The notes beneath the pieces are model-generated. The model saw only the letters and a program-made list of their open reading frames with translations. It did no database searches and was not told the DNA's origin. From contig JAJBTR010000343.1 in NCBI GenBank assembly GCA_020860745.1, positions 1 through 6,920 of the forward strand: a DNA stretch of 6,920 nt. The letters are read 5' to 3'. The DNA comes from Lachnospiraceae bacterium. GTDB lineage: Bacteria > Bacillota > Clostridia > Lachnospirales > Lachnospiraceae. Positions 1 to 4,779 of this stretch are shown here, in pieces; the stretch's first letter is position 1, and every line of letters begins with the position of its first letter. A program made the translations under genes and the position numbers.

Positions 1-2
1 GG

Positions 3-377
3 ATTCTGCTCGGTCTCGTCGGCTTACCTGTGTTTTCCGGCGGCAAAGGCGGCTTCAACGTCCTCGCAGGGGCAACCGGCGGTTACATCATCGGTTATCT
101 GGTGGCGGTCATTCTTATCTCCTGGCTGAAGGGAAGCAAAAATAAGGTTATCCGCAGCATGATCTCCGTCTTCGCCGGCATTCCCATCATCTATGCGGTG
201 GGAGTTCCGTGGATGAAAGTCCTGCTCGGTCTCACCTGGCCGGCAGCGTTTACCGCGGGACTGCTCCCTTTTATCCCAGGCGACGTCATCAAATGCGTAG
301 CCGCGGTCTATATCTGCAAGCCGCTGTACAGGGTTGTGAATGCCGCAGACTACAGCGTAGGAAAGCCGGCTGCTTAA
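3..377 (+). CDS. bioY: BioY biotin transporter substrate-binding (S) component, 3' part only
   Basis: This is the C-terminal ~124 residues of a BioY-family membrane protein, which captures biotin and imports it, alone or with an ECF energy-coupling module. The frame is open to the left edge, so the true start lies outside the window; the internal ATG at position 30 is not the start because the conserved block LLGLVGLPVFSGG begins upstream of it. The signature G-A-T-G-G-Y-I-I-G-Y follows (BioY proteins usually read GPTGGYLxGF; here Ala replaces Pro). Three hydrophobic membrane segments are visible: IIGYLVAVILISWL, SVFAGIPIIYAVGV, and the last stretch ending in the typical LLPFIPGDVIKCVAAVYI, where the Pro-Gly-Asp-hydrophobic-Lys pattern is characteristic of the family. 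No ECF ATPase or transmembrane gene follows, so if it is ECF-dependent the module is encoded elsewhere. Family assignment is strong. Confidence 0.93.
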   Translation: MLLGLVGLPVFSGGKGGFNVLAGATGGYIIGYLVAVILISWLKGSKNKVIRSMISVFAGIPIIYAVGVPWMKVLLGLTWPAAFTAGLLPFIPGDVIKCVAAVYICKPLYRVVNAADYSVGKPAA

Positions 378-386
378 AGCAGCCGG
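366..386 (+). terminator. GC-rich hairpin over the bioY stop codon, possible terminator
   Basis: CCGGCTGCT (366-374) and AGCAGCCGG (378-386) form a perfect 9-bp stem whose 3-base loop is exactly the bioY TAA stop codon. The stem is strong enough to end transcription or protect the 3' end, but no T-run follows (the next bases are A-rich), so this is not a textbook intrinsic terminator. A second short CCGG/CCGG pairing follows directly. It separates bioY from the tRNA promoter about 45 bases downstream. Confidence 0.4.
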
Positions 387-428
387 TAACCGGCGGAACC
401 GGGATATTTAAAAAAATATAAAAAACTG

Positions 429-457
429 TTGCAATTTTCCCGATGATTCTATATAAT
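429..457 (+). promoter_or_regulatory. SigA-type promoter of the tRNA unit
   Basis: A -35 box TTGCAA (429-434) is followed by a 17-base spacer and a perfect -10 box TATAAT (452-457). The predicted start is near 464, only about five bases before the mature 5' end of tRNA-Thr, as is usual for strong tRNA promoters. Confidence 0.85.
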
Positions 458-468
458 AACACTTGCTT

Positions 469-541
469 GCTTCGATGGCTCAGTTGGTAGAGCGACGCAC
501 TCGTAATGCGTAGGTCGTGGGTTCGAGTCCCATTCGAAGCT
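469..541 (+). tRNA. tRNA-Thr, anticodon CGU (reads ACG)
   Basis: A complete cloverleaf of 73 bases can be folded by hand. The acceptor stem is GCTTCGA/TCGAAGC (7 bp). The D arm is GCTC/GAGC, the anticodon stem ACGCA/TGCGT encloses the loop CTCGTAA with anticodon CGT at 502-504, and the T arm is GTGGG-TTCGAGT-CCCAT. The discriminator base is T at 541. The CCA end is not encoded (TTA follows), so the CCA-adding enzyme is needed. CGU decodes threonine ACG. It is transcribed from the promoter just upstream and probably shares that transcript with tRNA-Arg 101 bases downstream, since no convincing terminator lies between them. Confidence 0.97.
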
Positions 542-545
542 TTAT

Positions 546-582
546 CGCCGCAACAAGGCTCTTCTGCATGCCGCTTGCGGCG
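546..582 (+). other. Spacer hairpin between the two tRNAs
   Basis: CGCCGCAA (546-553) pairs perfectly with TTGCGGCG (575-582) around a 21-base loop. No T-run follows, so it is more likely a processing or stabilising element of a tRNA-Thr/tRNA-Arg precursor than a terminator. The rest of the spacer to 642 shows only a weak CAGGA/TCCTG pairing (607-622), six bases ahead of a seven-T run (629-635), which could give partial termination. Confidence 0.35.
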
Positions 583-642
583 CTTCGCGTACAGGTTGCT
601 GCTTGTCAGGATATCCTTCCTGTCGCGATTTTTTTCAGACAG

Positions 643-714
643 GCAACCGTAGTCTAACGGATAGAACGCAGGACTCCGACTCCTGTAATGTGGGTTCGAT
701 TCCCGCCGGTTGCA
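643..714 (+). tRNA. tRNA-Arg, anticodon CCG (reads CGG)
   Basis: A complete 72-base cloverleaf. The acceptor stem is GCAACCG/CGGTTGC (7 bp). The D arm GTCT/GAAC has one C-A mismatch and one T-G wobble. The anticodon stem CAGGA/TCCTG holds the loop CTCCGAC with anticodon CCG at 676-678; a 4-base variable loop follows, then the T arm GTGGG-TTCGATT-CCCGC. The discriminator is A at 714 and CCA is not encoded. CCG decodes the arginine codon CGG. No good promoter of its own is visible in the preceding 100 bases, so co-transcription with tRNA-Thr is the simplest reading. Confidence 0.96.
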
Positions 715-723
715 TATTTATGT

Positions 724-803
724 CATAAGACGAATTTTCCTATGAAAAAGCTGTGTACAAATGTCAACGCATCTGTACACAGCTTTTCATTTTCCGTCTT
801 ATG
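724..803. terminator. Two-tier inverted repeat, bidirectional terminator between tRNA-Arg and aroK
   Basis: The inner stem AAAAGCTGTGTACA (746-759) pairs perfectly over 14 bp with TGTACACAGCTTTT (774-787), leaving a 14-base loop. A second, outer stem CATAAGACG (724-732) pairs over 9 bp with CGTCTTATG (795-803). On the plus strand the inner stem ends in TTTT and is followed by CATTTTCC; on the minus strand it ends in TTTT and continues TTCATAGG. It can therefore end the tRNA transcript in one direction and the converging aroD-aroK transcript in the other. The strength of the inner stem makes the terminator call good; the function of the outer stem is unknown. Confidence 0.8.
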
Positions 804-866
804 CCTGTTTTTCCGACAAGCAGAGATTGATGATCAGAATAATCCACGGGAAAAACACGCTCTGCA

Positions 867-1382
867 CTATCCCGGAACTCCCACGCGGTCAAGAATCTCC
901 CTGGCAATCTGCTCCGGTCGTTTTCCATCCGTTGAAATTTTCAAATCACAGGCTCCCTCATAGGCAGGCCGCCGCTTCTCCATCAGCTCCGCTATGTAGT
1001 CGACATCCATATGACCGTTTAAAATCGGTCTGGATTTTGAATTCTTCACTCTCCCGTAAATCGTTTCCGGGGTGGCCGTCAGCAGAACAATCGTCCCGCT
1101 CTCTTTCATCAGAGAGACATTCTCCTCCCGCAGCACACATCCGCCGCCGCAGGAAACCACCGCCGGTCTGCGCCCGGCAATCTGCCTTATCATCTCCGTC
1201 TCCTGATCGTGGAAATACGGTTCCCCGAATTTTTCAAACATTTCGCTGATCGACATGCCACATTTCCGGACGATTGCCGCATCCATATCAATCTCCTCCG
1301 CCCGCATCAGGCGCTTTAATGATCTGGACACGGTGCTCTTCCCGACACCCATAAATCCAATCAGAAAAATATGCTTCTTCAT
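867..1382 (-). CDS. aroK: Shikimate kinase AroK
   Basis: AroK phosphorylates the 3-hydroxyl of shikimate with ATP, the fifth step to chorismate, in the cytosol. The 171 residues match the usual family length. The Walker A loop is G-F-M-G-V-G-K-S-T (9-17), the magnesium and shikimate aspartates are D32 and D34, the Gly-Gly-Gly shikimate loop is at 79-81, the lid arginine is R118 in SRPIL, and the second substrate arginine is R138 in RRPAY. Odd point: the segment that in the family reads GE..FR..E reads GEPYFHDQE here, so position 58, normally an arginine binding the shikimate carboxylate, is histidine (codon CAC, one base from CGC). The start is supported by AGGAG eight bases upstream. It is the second gene after aroD, 89 bases away, in a likely aroD-aroK transcript. 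The fold assignment is certain; full activity is likely but not proven. Confidence 0.95.
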   Translation of the reverse strand: MKKHIFLIGFMGVGKSTVSRSLKRLMRAEEIDMDAAIVRKCGMSISEMFEKFGEPYFHDQETEMIRQIAGRRPAVVSCGGGCVLREENVSLMKESGTIVLLTATPETIYGRVKNSKSRPILNGHMDVDYIAELMEKRRPAYEGACDLKISTDGKRPEQIAREILDRVGVPG

Positions 1383-1445
1383 GCTCTCGTCTCCTGTTTT
1401 CTATATCGTGATGATAGGGATAAAACCTTTACTTATGATGACACC

Positions 1446-1469
1446 CACGGATTGTTCCGTGCTACACGG
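1446..1469 (-). other. Mutually exclusive small hairpins between aroD and aroK
   Basis: CACGGA (1446-1451) and TCCGTG (1456-1461) form a 6-bp stem with a 4-base loop, while CCGTG (1457-1461) can instead pair with CACGG (1465-1469). The shared middle segment can use only one partner at a time. It lies just after the aroD stop codon in the minus-strand transcript, with no T-run, so it could be a 3'-end stabiliser or processing site, or chance. Confidence 0.3.
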
Positions 1470-1471
1470 CT

Positions 1472-2236
1472 TCAACCGATACTCTCATGCAGCGCATCCA
1501 GAATACTCCCCAGCGTATCCATCTGCATCTGCCCCGGCGCCGAGACCTCTCCGTCCGCGCCAAAAGTAACGCAGGAACCCACGGTCTCCCCCACGATGCG
1601 GCTGATCACACCGGTGCCTCCCATGGACATCGTGATAATCGGGAGCGTCGGGTACTTCTGCTTCATATCGTTGGTCAGCTTCAGTATCCGCAGGACATCG
1701 TCCACCGAGTTGGACATCACCGCCAGCTTTGCGATATCCGCCCCGCCCTGCTTCATCTGCTCCATCAGCATACGCAATATCCGGTCATCCGGCGTGGCGT
1801 GAAAATCATGGTGGGAAGCAATCACATGCACCCCCATGCGCTGAAGCCGGCGGATTTCCCGCTCCGGTTTCGTCGCCTCAAAAAACTCCAGATCAACCAG
1901 GTCAATGCTGCCGCTCTTTGCCGCAAGTTCATTCAAAAAGAGGATTTTTTTCTCTTCCAGAGAAGCATTGCCGCCCTGCTTTGCCGTGCGGATAGTAAAA
2001 AGCATCACCGTATCTTTCACCAGAGGACGAACCTCCTCCAAAACCGCTTTGACGCGCTCCGGCTGACCGATCTCATCAAAACAATCCACGCGCCATTCTA
2101 TCATCTGCACCTGTTTTTGCACCAGTTCGTCAATCTTCTTTACCACAGCCGCCGCGTCCTTCTCCACCACCGGCACACAGATCACCGGCCGGCCTTCTCC
2201 GATACAGATTCCTTTTATGTAAATCGGTTGCTGCAT
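1472..2236 (-). CDS. aroD: 3-dehydroquinate dehydratase, type I
   Basis: AroD removes water from 3-dehydroquinate to give 3-dehydroshikimate, the third shikimate-pathway step, through a Schiff-base intermediate in a TIM barrel. At 254 residues it has the normal type I length. The signature residues fall at the classical positions: E47 and R49 in EWRVD, catalytic H143 in ASHHDF, the Schiff-base lysine K170 in DIAKLAVM, R213 in SRIVGE, and S232/Q236 in the SAPGQ loop. The ATG at 2236 must be used or be very close to the start, because an in-frame TAA lies three codons upstream; AGGGGG about eleven bases upstream is the likely ribosome site, rather distant. It is the first gene of the leftward aroD-aroK unit and diverges from aroE, so two successive pathway steps (AroD, AroE) are controlled from one shared intergenic region. 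Nothing suggests degradation. Confidence 0.97.
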   Translation of the reverse strand: MQQPIYIKGICIGEGRPVICVPVVEKDAAAVVKKIDELVQKQVQMIEWRVDCFDEIGQPERVKAVLEEVRPLVKDTVMLFTIRTAKQGGNASLEEKKILFLNELAAKSGSIDLVDLEFFEATKPEREIRRLQRMGVHVIASHHDFHATPDDRILRMLMEQMKQGGADIAKLAVMSNSVDDVLRILKLTNDMKQKYPTLPIITMSMGGTGVISRIVGETVGSCVTFGADGEVSAPGQMQMDTLGSILDALHESIG

Positions 2237-2339
2237 CCTGTCTTACGCCCCCTCTCCTGTCTGAAAATCTGACTTTTGATAAGCCAGGCACTGCATCCTC
2301 GCAATACCATGATTTTTTATGAGAAATACAAACACTTAC

Positions 2340-2368
2340 AGTATAGCGTACCGGCGAAAAAGACGCAA
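2340..2368 (-). promoter_or_regulatory. Promoter of the aroD-aroK unit
   Basis: Read on the minus strand, TTGCGT (2363-2368) is the -35 box and TATACT (2340-2345) the -10 box, with a 17-base spacer. The predicted start is near 2333, leaving a leader of about 97 bases to the aroD ATG. Its -35 box is only four bases from the -35 box of the aroE promoter. Confidence 0.72.
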
Positions 2369-2372
2369 GTCA

Positions 2373-2401
2373 TTGACTTTATTTCTTCTATGTTTTATTC
2401 T
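2373..2401 (+). promoter_or_regulatory. Promoter of aroE
   Basis: TTGACT (2373-2378) is a near-consensus -35 box, followed by a 17-base spacer and TATTCT (2396-2401) as the -10 box, four of six consensus bases. The start would be near 2408, giving a leader of about 89 bases to the aroE ATG. It is back to back with the aroD promoter. Confidence 0.68.
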
Positions 2402-2440
2402 AAGAGTTAATGAAGCGATAAGCTGATCATCGGTTCAGGA

Positions 2441-2460
2441 TACTGTCACTCATGACAGTA
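2441..2460. promoter_or_regulatory. 8-bp inverted repeat in the aroE leader, operator or hairpin candidate
   Basis: TACTGTCA (2441-2448) and TGACAGTA (2453-2460) are perfect inverted repeats around a 4-base centre CTCA. The site lies about 33 bases after the predicted transcription start and 20 bases before the ribosome site, where a bound repressor or an RNA hairpin could act. The TGTCA/TGACA half-sites fit many dimeric regulators, so no specific regulator can be named. Confidence 0.45.
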
Positions 2461-2480
2461 ATCCGAAATATAACAGCAAA

Positions 2481-2486
2481 GAGAGG
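2481..2486 (+). promoter_or_regulatory. Ribosome binding site that fixes the aroE start
   Basis: GAGAGG, followed after ten bases by ATG at 2497, is the only purine-rich site suited to a start here. It lies inside the reading frame that could also open at ATG 2452, but that earlier ATG is embedded in the inverted repeat and has no ribosome site. Confidence 0.7.
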
Positions 2487-2496
2487 ATTCATATTT

Positions 2497-3363
2497 ATGG
2501 AAATTTCAGGAAAAACCGGGCTCACCGGACTGATCGGGAGTCCGATCGCCCACAGCATTTCCCCGAAGATGCACAATCTTTCCTTTCAGGCACTGGGGCT
2601 GGATTATGTTTACCTTGCGTTCGACATCGGCCAGTCTGACCTGGAAAAGGTCGTATACGGGCTGCGGGAAATCGGCGCCATCGGTTACAACGTGACCATG
2701 CCCTACAAGACCGCGATTGTAAAGTACATGGATGAGCTGACCCCGGCCGCACAGCTCGCGGGAGCCTGTAACACCGTCATTATAAAGGACGGCCAAATGA
2801 CCGGCCATACCACCGACGGGGCGGGCTTTATGCGCTCCGTTCAGGACTACGGACACGACATTATCGGCAAAAAGATGTCCATTCTCGGTGCAGGCGGCGC
2901 TGCCACCTCCATCATCAGCCAGGCTTCCTTAGACGGCGTGGCTCAGATTGATATTTTCCGGAGAAAACGTCCGGAGGTATATGAAAAAACCGTCGCCTTT
3001 GCCGCCAAAGTGCAGGACAGAACCGGCTGCATCGTAAATGTCTATGATTTCGCCGACACTGACCAGATGAGAAAAAGCTTTGCGGACAGCGCCATACTGG
3101 CCAACGCCACCAGCGTTGGGATGGCTCCGGGCGCGGATGCCTGCCCGATTCCGGATGCTTCTCTGCTGCACCCGGATCTGGTTGTCTATGACATCGTATA
3201 CAACCCGCGCCGGACAAAGCTTTATGAGATGGCGAAAAAAAACGGCTGCCCGGTTTACAACGGTCTGAGCATGATGCTCTTCCAGGGAGCCGCTTCCTTC
3301 AAATGCTGGACCGGACAGGACATGTCGGTGGATCTGATCAAAGATGAAATTATTGCGTCATGA
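2497..3363 (+). CDS. aroE: Shikimate dehydrogenase, YdiB-like type
   Basis: AroE reduces 3-dehydroshikimate to shikimate with NAD(P)H, the fourth pathway step. The protein has 288 residues, normal for the family. The substrate domain shows SPIAHSISPKMHN (15-27; shikimate-binding serines S20 and S22), catalytic K71 in NVTMPYK, N92 in GACNT and D107 in TTDGAGF. The Rossmann loop is GAGGAA (131-136), followed by NATSVGM (203-209) and Q263 in LFQGAASF. The cofactor strand ends IDIFRRKRPE rather than the NRT motif of typical NADP-specific AroE; that, together with the following VYEKTVAFAAKVQ stretch and the C-terminal WTGQDM, recalls E. coli YdiB, which takes NAD or NADP and accepts quinate as well as shikimate. 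Start ATG 2497 is chosen over the in-frame ATG 2452 because of its ribosome site and because homologues begin about here. aroE diverges from aroD. Confidence 0.95.
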   Translation: MEISGKTGLTGLIGSPIAHSISPKMHNLSFQALGLDYVYLAFDIGQSDLEKVVYGLREIGAIGYNVTMPYKTAIVKYMDELTPAAQLAGACNTVIIKDGQMTGHTTDGAGFMRSVQDYGHDIIGKKMSILGAGGAATSIISQASLDGVAQIDIFRRKRPEVYEKTVAFAAKVQDRTGCIVNVYDFADTDQMRKSFADSAILANATSVGMAPGADACPIPDASLLHPDLVVYDIVYNPRRTKLYEMAKKNGCPVYNGLSMMLFQGAASFKCWTGQDMSVDLIKDEIIAS

Positions 3364-3455
3364 CGATTTGAAAAGCAGGTTTACGTAATGCGGCGTTCTC
3401 GAATGAACCAGACGCCACACCAGCTGCTGATATACTGACGCAATCCATTTACTAA

Positions 3456-3612
3456 GGAACTGTCCCGAAATAATATACACAGATTGTGCTGGATAATGCG
3501 TGAAGCACAGTCTTTAAAAACGTAGCCGTAGCCGGGCTACGGCGAGGCTTTTAGAGGCTGAGATTCGCGTATTAGTCTGCGCAAGATGTGCATATTATTT
3601 CAGGACAGTTCC
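3456..3612. mobile_element. 157-bp near-symmetric palindrome, MITE candidate
   Basis: The element starts with GGAACTGTCC (3456-3465) and ends with the exact inverse GGACAGTTCC (3603-3612); the inverted match continues inward as a GAAATAATAT block and, with mismatches, right to the centre. The two 78-base arms meet at base 3534 without any net gap, and hand alignment gives 61 of 78 positions matching. The innermost eight bases, CCGTAGCC/GGCTACGG, are perfect. It is flanked by TAA on both sides (3453-3455 and 3613-3615), consistent with a 3-bp target duplication. It is too short for a transposase and holds no convincing ORF. A non-autonomous miniature element mobilised in trans is the best reading; a domesticated RNA hairpin is the alternative. 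It lies between aroE and aroF. Confidence 0.72.
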
Positions 3613-3615
3613 TAA

Positions 3616-3684
3616 CCTAACCCGGATAAACCAGAATAGAAATTTTGCCATTTTGCGCAAAAAATCGTTTATAAGCGCCCTAAT
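3616..3684 (+). repeat. 68/69-bp direct repeat, copy 1 (before aroF)
   Basis: From CCTAACCCGGATAAACCA to the final TAAT this segment is repeated ahead of tmcAL. Over 64 ungapped bases there are three substitutions, and a single-base indel (GCCC against GCC) allows the match to reach TAAT. The central stretch from about 3635 to 3670, including TTTTGCGCAAAA (3651-3662), is identical in both copies. The copy begins three bases after the end of the palindromic element and stops 17 bases before the aroF ATG. Confidence 0.9.
3645..3675 (+). promoter_or_regulatory. Weak promoter candidate for aroF inside repeat copy 1
   Basis: TTGCCA (3645-3650) and TATAAG (3670-3675) resemble -35 and -10 boxes, but the 19-base spacer is long. 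The perfect palindrome TTTTGCGCAAAA (3651-3662) lies between them, where a repressor could sit. Transcription would begin near 3681, just ahead of the ribosome site AAAGGA (3688-3693). In the second copy the -10 position reads TGTAAA, a poorer match. Confidence 0.35.
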
Positions 3685-3701
3685 ATTAAAGGATACAGAT
3701 T

Positions 3702-4730
3702 ATGAGTTTTCAATATTTAAAAGAACTGCCGACACCGGCACAGATCAAAAGTGAATTTCCTCTGAATTCTTCCTTAAAGGAGTTAAAAGAATCCAGAGAC
3801 GCGGAAATCAGCGCAGTCATCCGCGGGGAATCCGACAAATTTCTGGTCATCATCGGTCCCTGCTCTGCCGACAGCGAGGAACCGGTCATGGACTACATCC
3901 ATCGGCTGGCAAAGGTAAATGAGCAGACGAAAGACCGCCTGATTCTCATTCCCCGCATCTACACCAACAAACCCCGCACCACCGGTGAGGGATACAAAGG
4001 AATCGCCACGCAGCCGGATCCGGAGGCAAAGCCGAACATGGTCGCCGGACTCATCGCGGTGTGGAAACTACACCTGCGGGCCATCGAGGAGACCGGCCTC
4101 TCCGCAGCCGACGAGATGCTCTACCCGGAGAACTGGGATTATGTGGACGACCTCCTCTCCTATGTCGCCATCGGCGCACGCTCTGTGGAGGATCAGCAGC
4201 ACCGCCTGACTGTCAGCGGTTTTGATGTGGCAAGCGGCATGAAAAACCCCACCAGCGGCGACCTCTCTGTGATGCTCAACTCCGTCTACGCGGCGCAGCA
4301 TCCCCACCACTTTACCCACCGGGGATGGGAAGTGGATACCACAGGCAATCCGCTGACACATGTAATCCTCCGGGGCGCAGTCAACAAGCGCGGCGTCGCC
4401 ATCCCCAACTACCATTACGAGGATCTGATCCGCCTTCACGGAATGTACGAACAGATGGAACTGCTCCACCCGGCCTGCATCGTGGACGCGAACCACTCCA
4501 ACTCCAATAAAAAGTATAATGAGCAGGTCCGCATCGTGGATGAAGTGCTCCACAACCGCTCCATCAGCCCGGATATCCGGACGCTGGTGAAAGGCGTTAT
4601 GGTAGAGAGCTACATCGAACCCGGCAGCCAGAAGATCGGGGAGCATGTCTATGGCAAATCGATTACCGACCCATGCCTTGGCTGGGACGAGACAGAGAAA
4701 CTGCTGTATCATATCGCGGAGATAGCGTAA
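3702..4730 (+). CDS. aroF: 3-deoxy-7-phosphoheptulonate (DAHP) synthase, class I AroF/G/H type
   Basis: This enzyme condenses phosphoenolpyruvate and erythrose 4-phosphate to DAHP, the committed first step of the shikimate pathway. The 342 residues are close to the roughly 350 of the E. coli enzymes. The four expected metal ligands are present: C54 in GPCS, H265 in VDANHSNSNK, E302 in VMVESY and D323 in SITDP. The phosphate and substrate motifs KPRTT (90-94), GARSVEDQQHR (158-168), MKNPTSGD (180-187) and HVILRG (220-225) are also recognisable. The family's usual GWKG stretch reads GEGYKGIATQPDP, a variant I associate with clostridial members. The N-terminal extension that carries the feedback site in E. 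coli is present, but which aromatic amino acid acts on it cannot be read. Ribosome site AAAGGA lies eight bases before the ATG. The gene is bracketed by two copies of a 68-bp direct repeat. The choice among aroF, aroG and aroH as a name is arbitrary. Confidence 0.96.
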   Translation: MSFQYLKELPTPAQIKSEFPLNSSLKELKESRDAEISAVIRGESDKFLVIIGPCSADSEEPVMDYIHRLAKVNEQTKDRLILIPRIYTNKPRTTGEGYKGIATQPDPEAKPNMVAGLIAVWKLHLRAIEETGLSAADEMLYPENWDYVDDLLSYVAIGARSVEDQQHRLTVSGFDVASGMKNPTSGDLSVMLNSVYAAQHPHHFTHRGWEVDTTGNPLTHVILRGAVNKRGVAIPNYHYEDLIRLHGMYEQMELLHPACIVDANHSNSNKKYNEQVRIVDEVLHNRSISPDIRTLVKGVMVESYIEPGSQKIGEHVYGKSITDPCLGWDETEKLLYHIAEIA

Positions 4731-4779
4731 GAAGATCTGCTGCTTGATATTTTGATATTTTTTCGTATCCATCAGACCT

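Noticed and set aside
596..632. Separate promoter for tRNA-Arg
   Set aside because: TTGTCA at 603-608 lacks a usable -10 box at 16-18 bases (only GATTTT); co-transcription with tRNA-Thr is simpler.
807..856. Second inverted repeat GTTTTTCC/GGAAAAAC downstream of aroK
   Set aside because: Only 8 bp with a 34-base loop and low complexity; the hairpin at 746-787 explains termination better.
688..963. Open frames starting in tRNA-Arg and running over the terminator into aroK
   Set aside because: They begin inside a tRNA, cross a strong hairpin and then run antisense to aroK; no ribosome site.
1487..2272. Long plus-strand open frame opposite aroD (261 residues)
   Set aside because: The translation is rich in His and Arg and low in structure, typical of an antisense shadow; aroD on the other strand has all its catalytic residues.
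2452..2496. Upstream ATG giving aroE 15 extra residues
   Set aside because: It has no ribosome site, lies inside a perfect dyad, and the added residues overlap the real ribosome site of ATG 2497.
3392..3416. Hairpin GGCGTTC/GAAC..GCC after aroE as a terminator
   Set aside because: The stem is broken by a bulge and no T-run follows; I see no proper terminator between aroE and the palindromic element.
4068..4772. Long open frame on the minus strand across aroF (234 residues)
   Set aside because: It is antisense to a fully conserved DAHP synthase and its translation resembles no protein family; it is a by-product of the codon bias of aroF.
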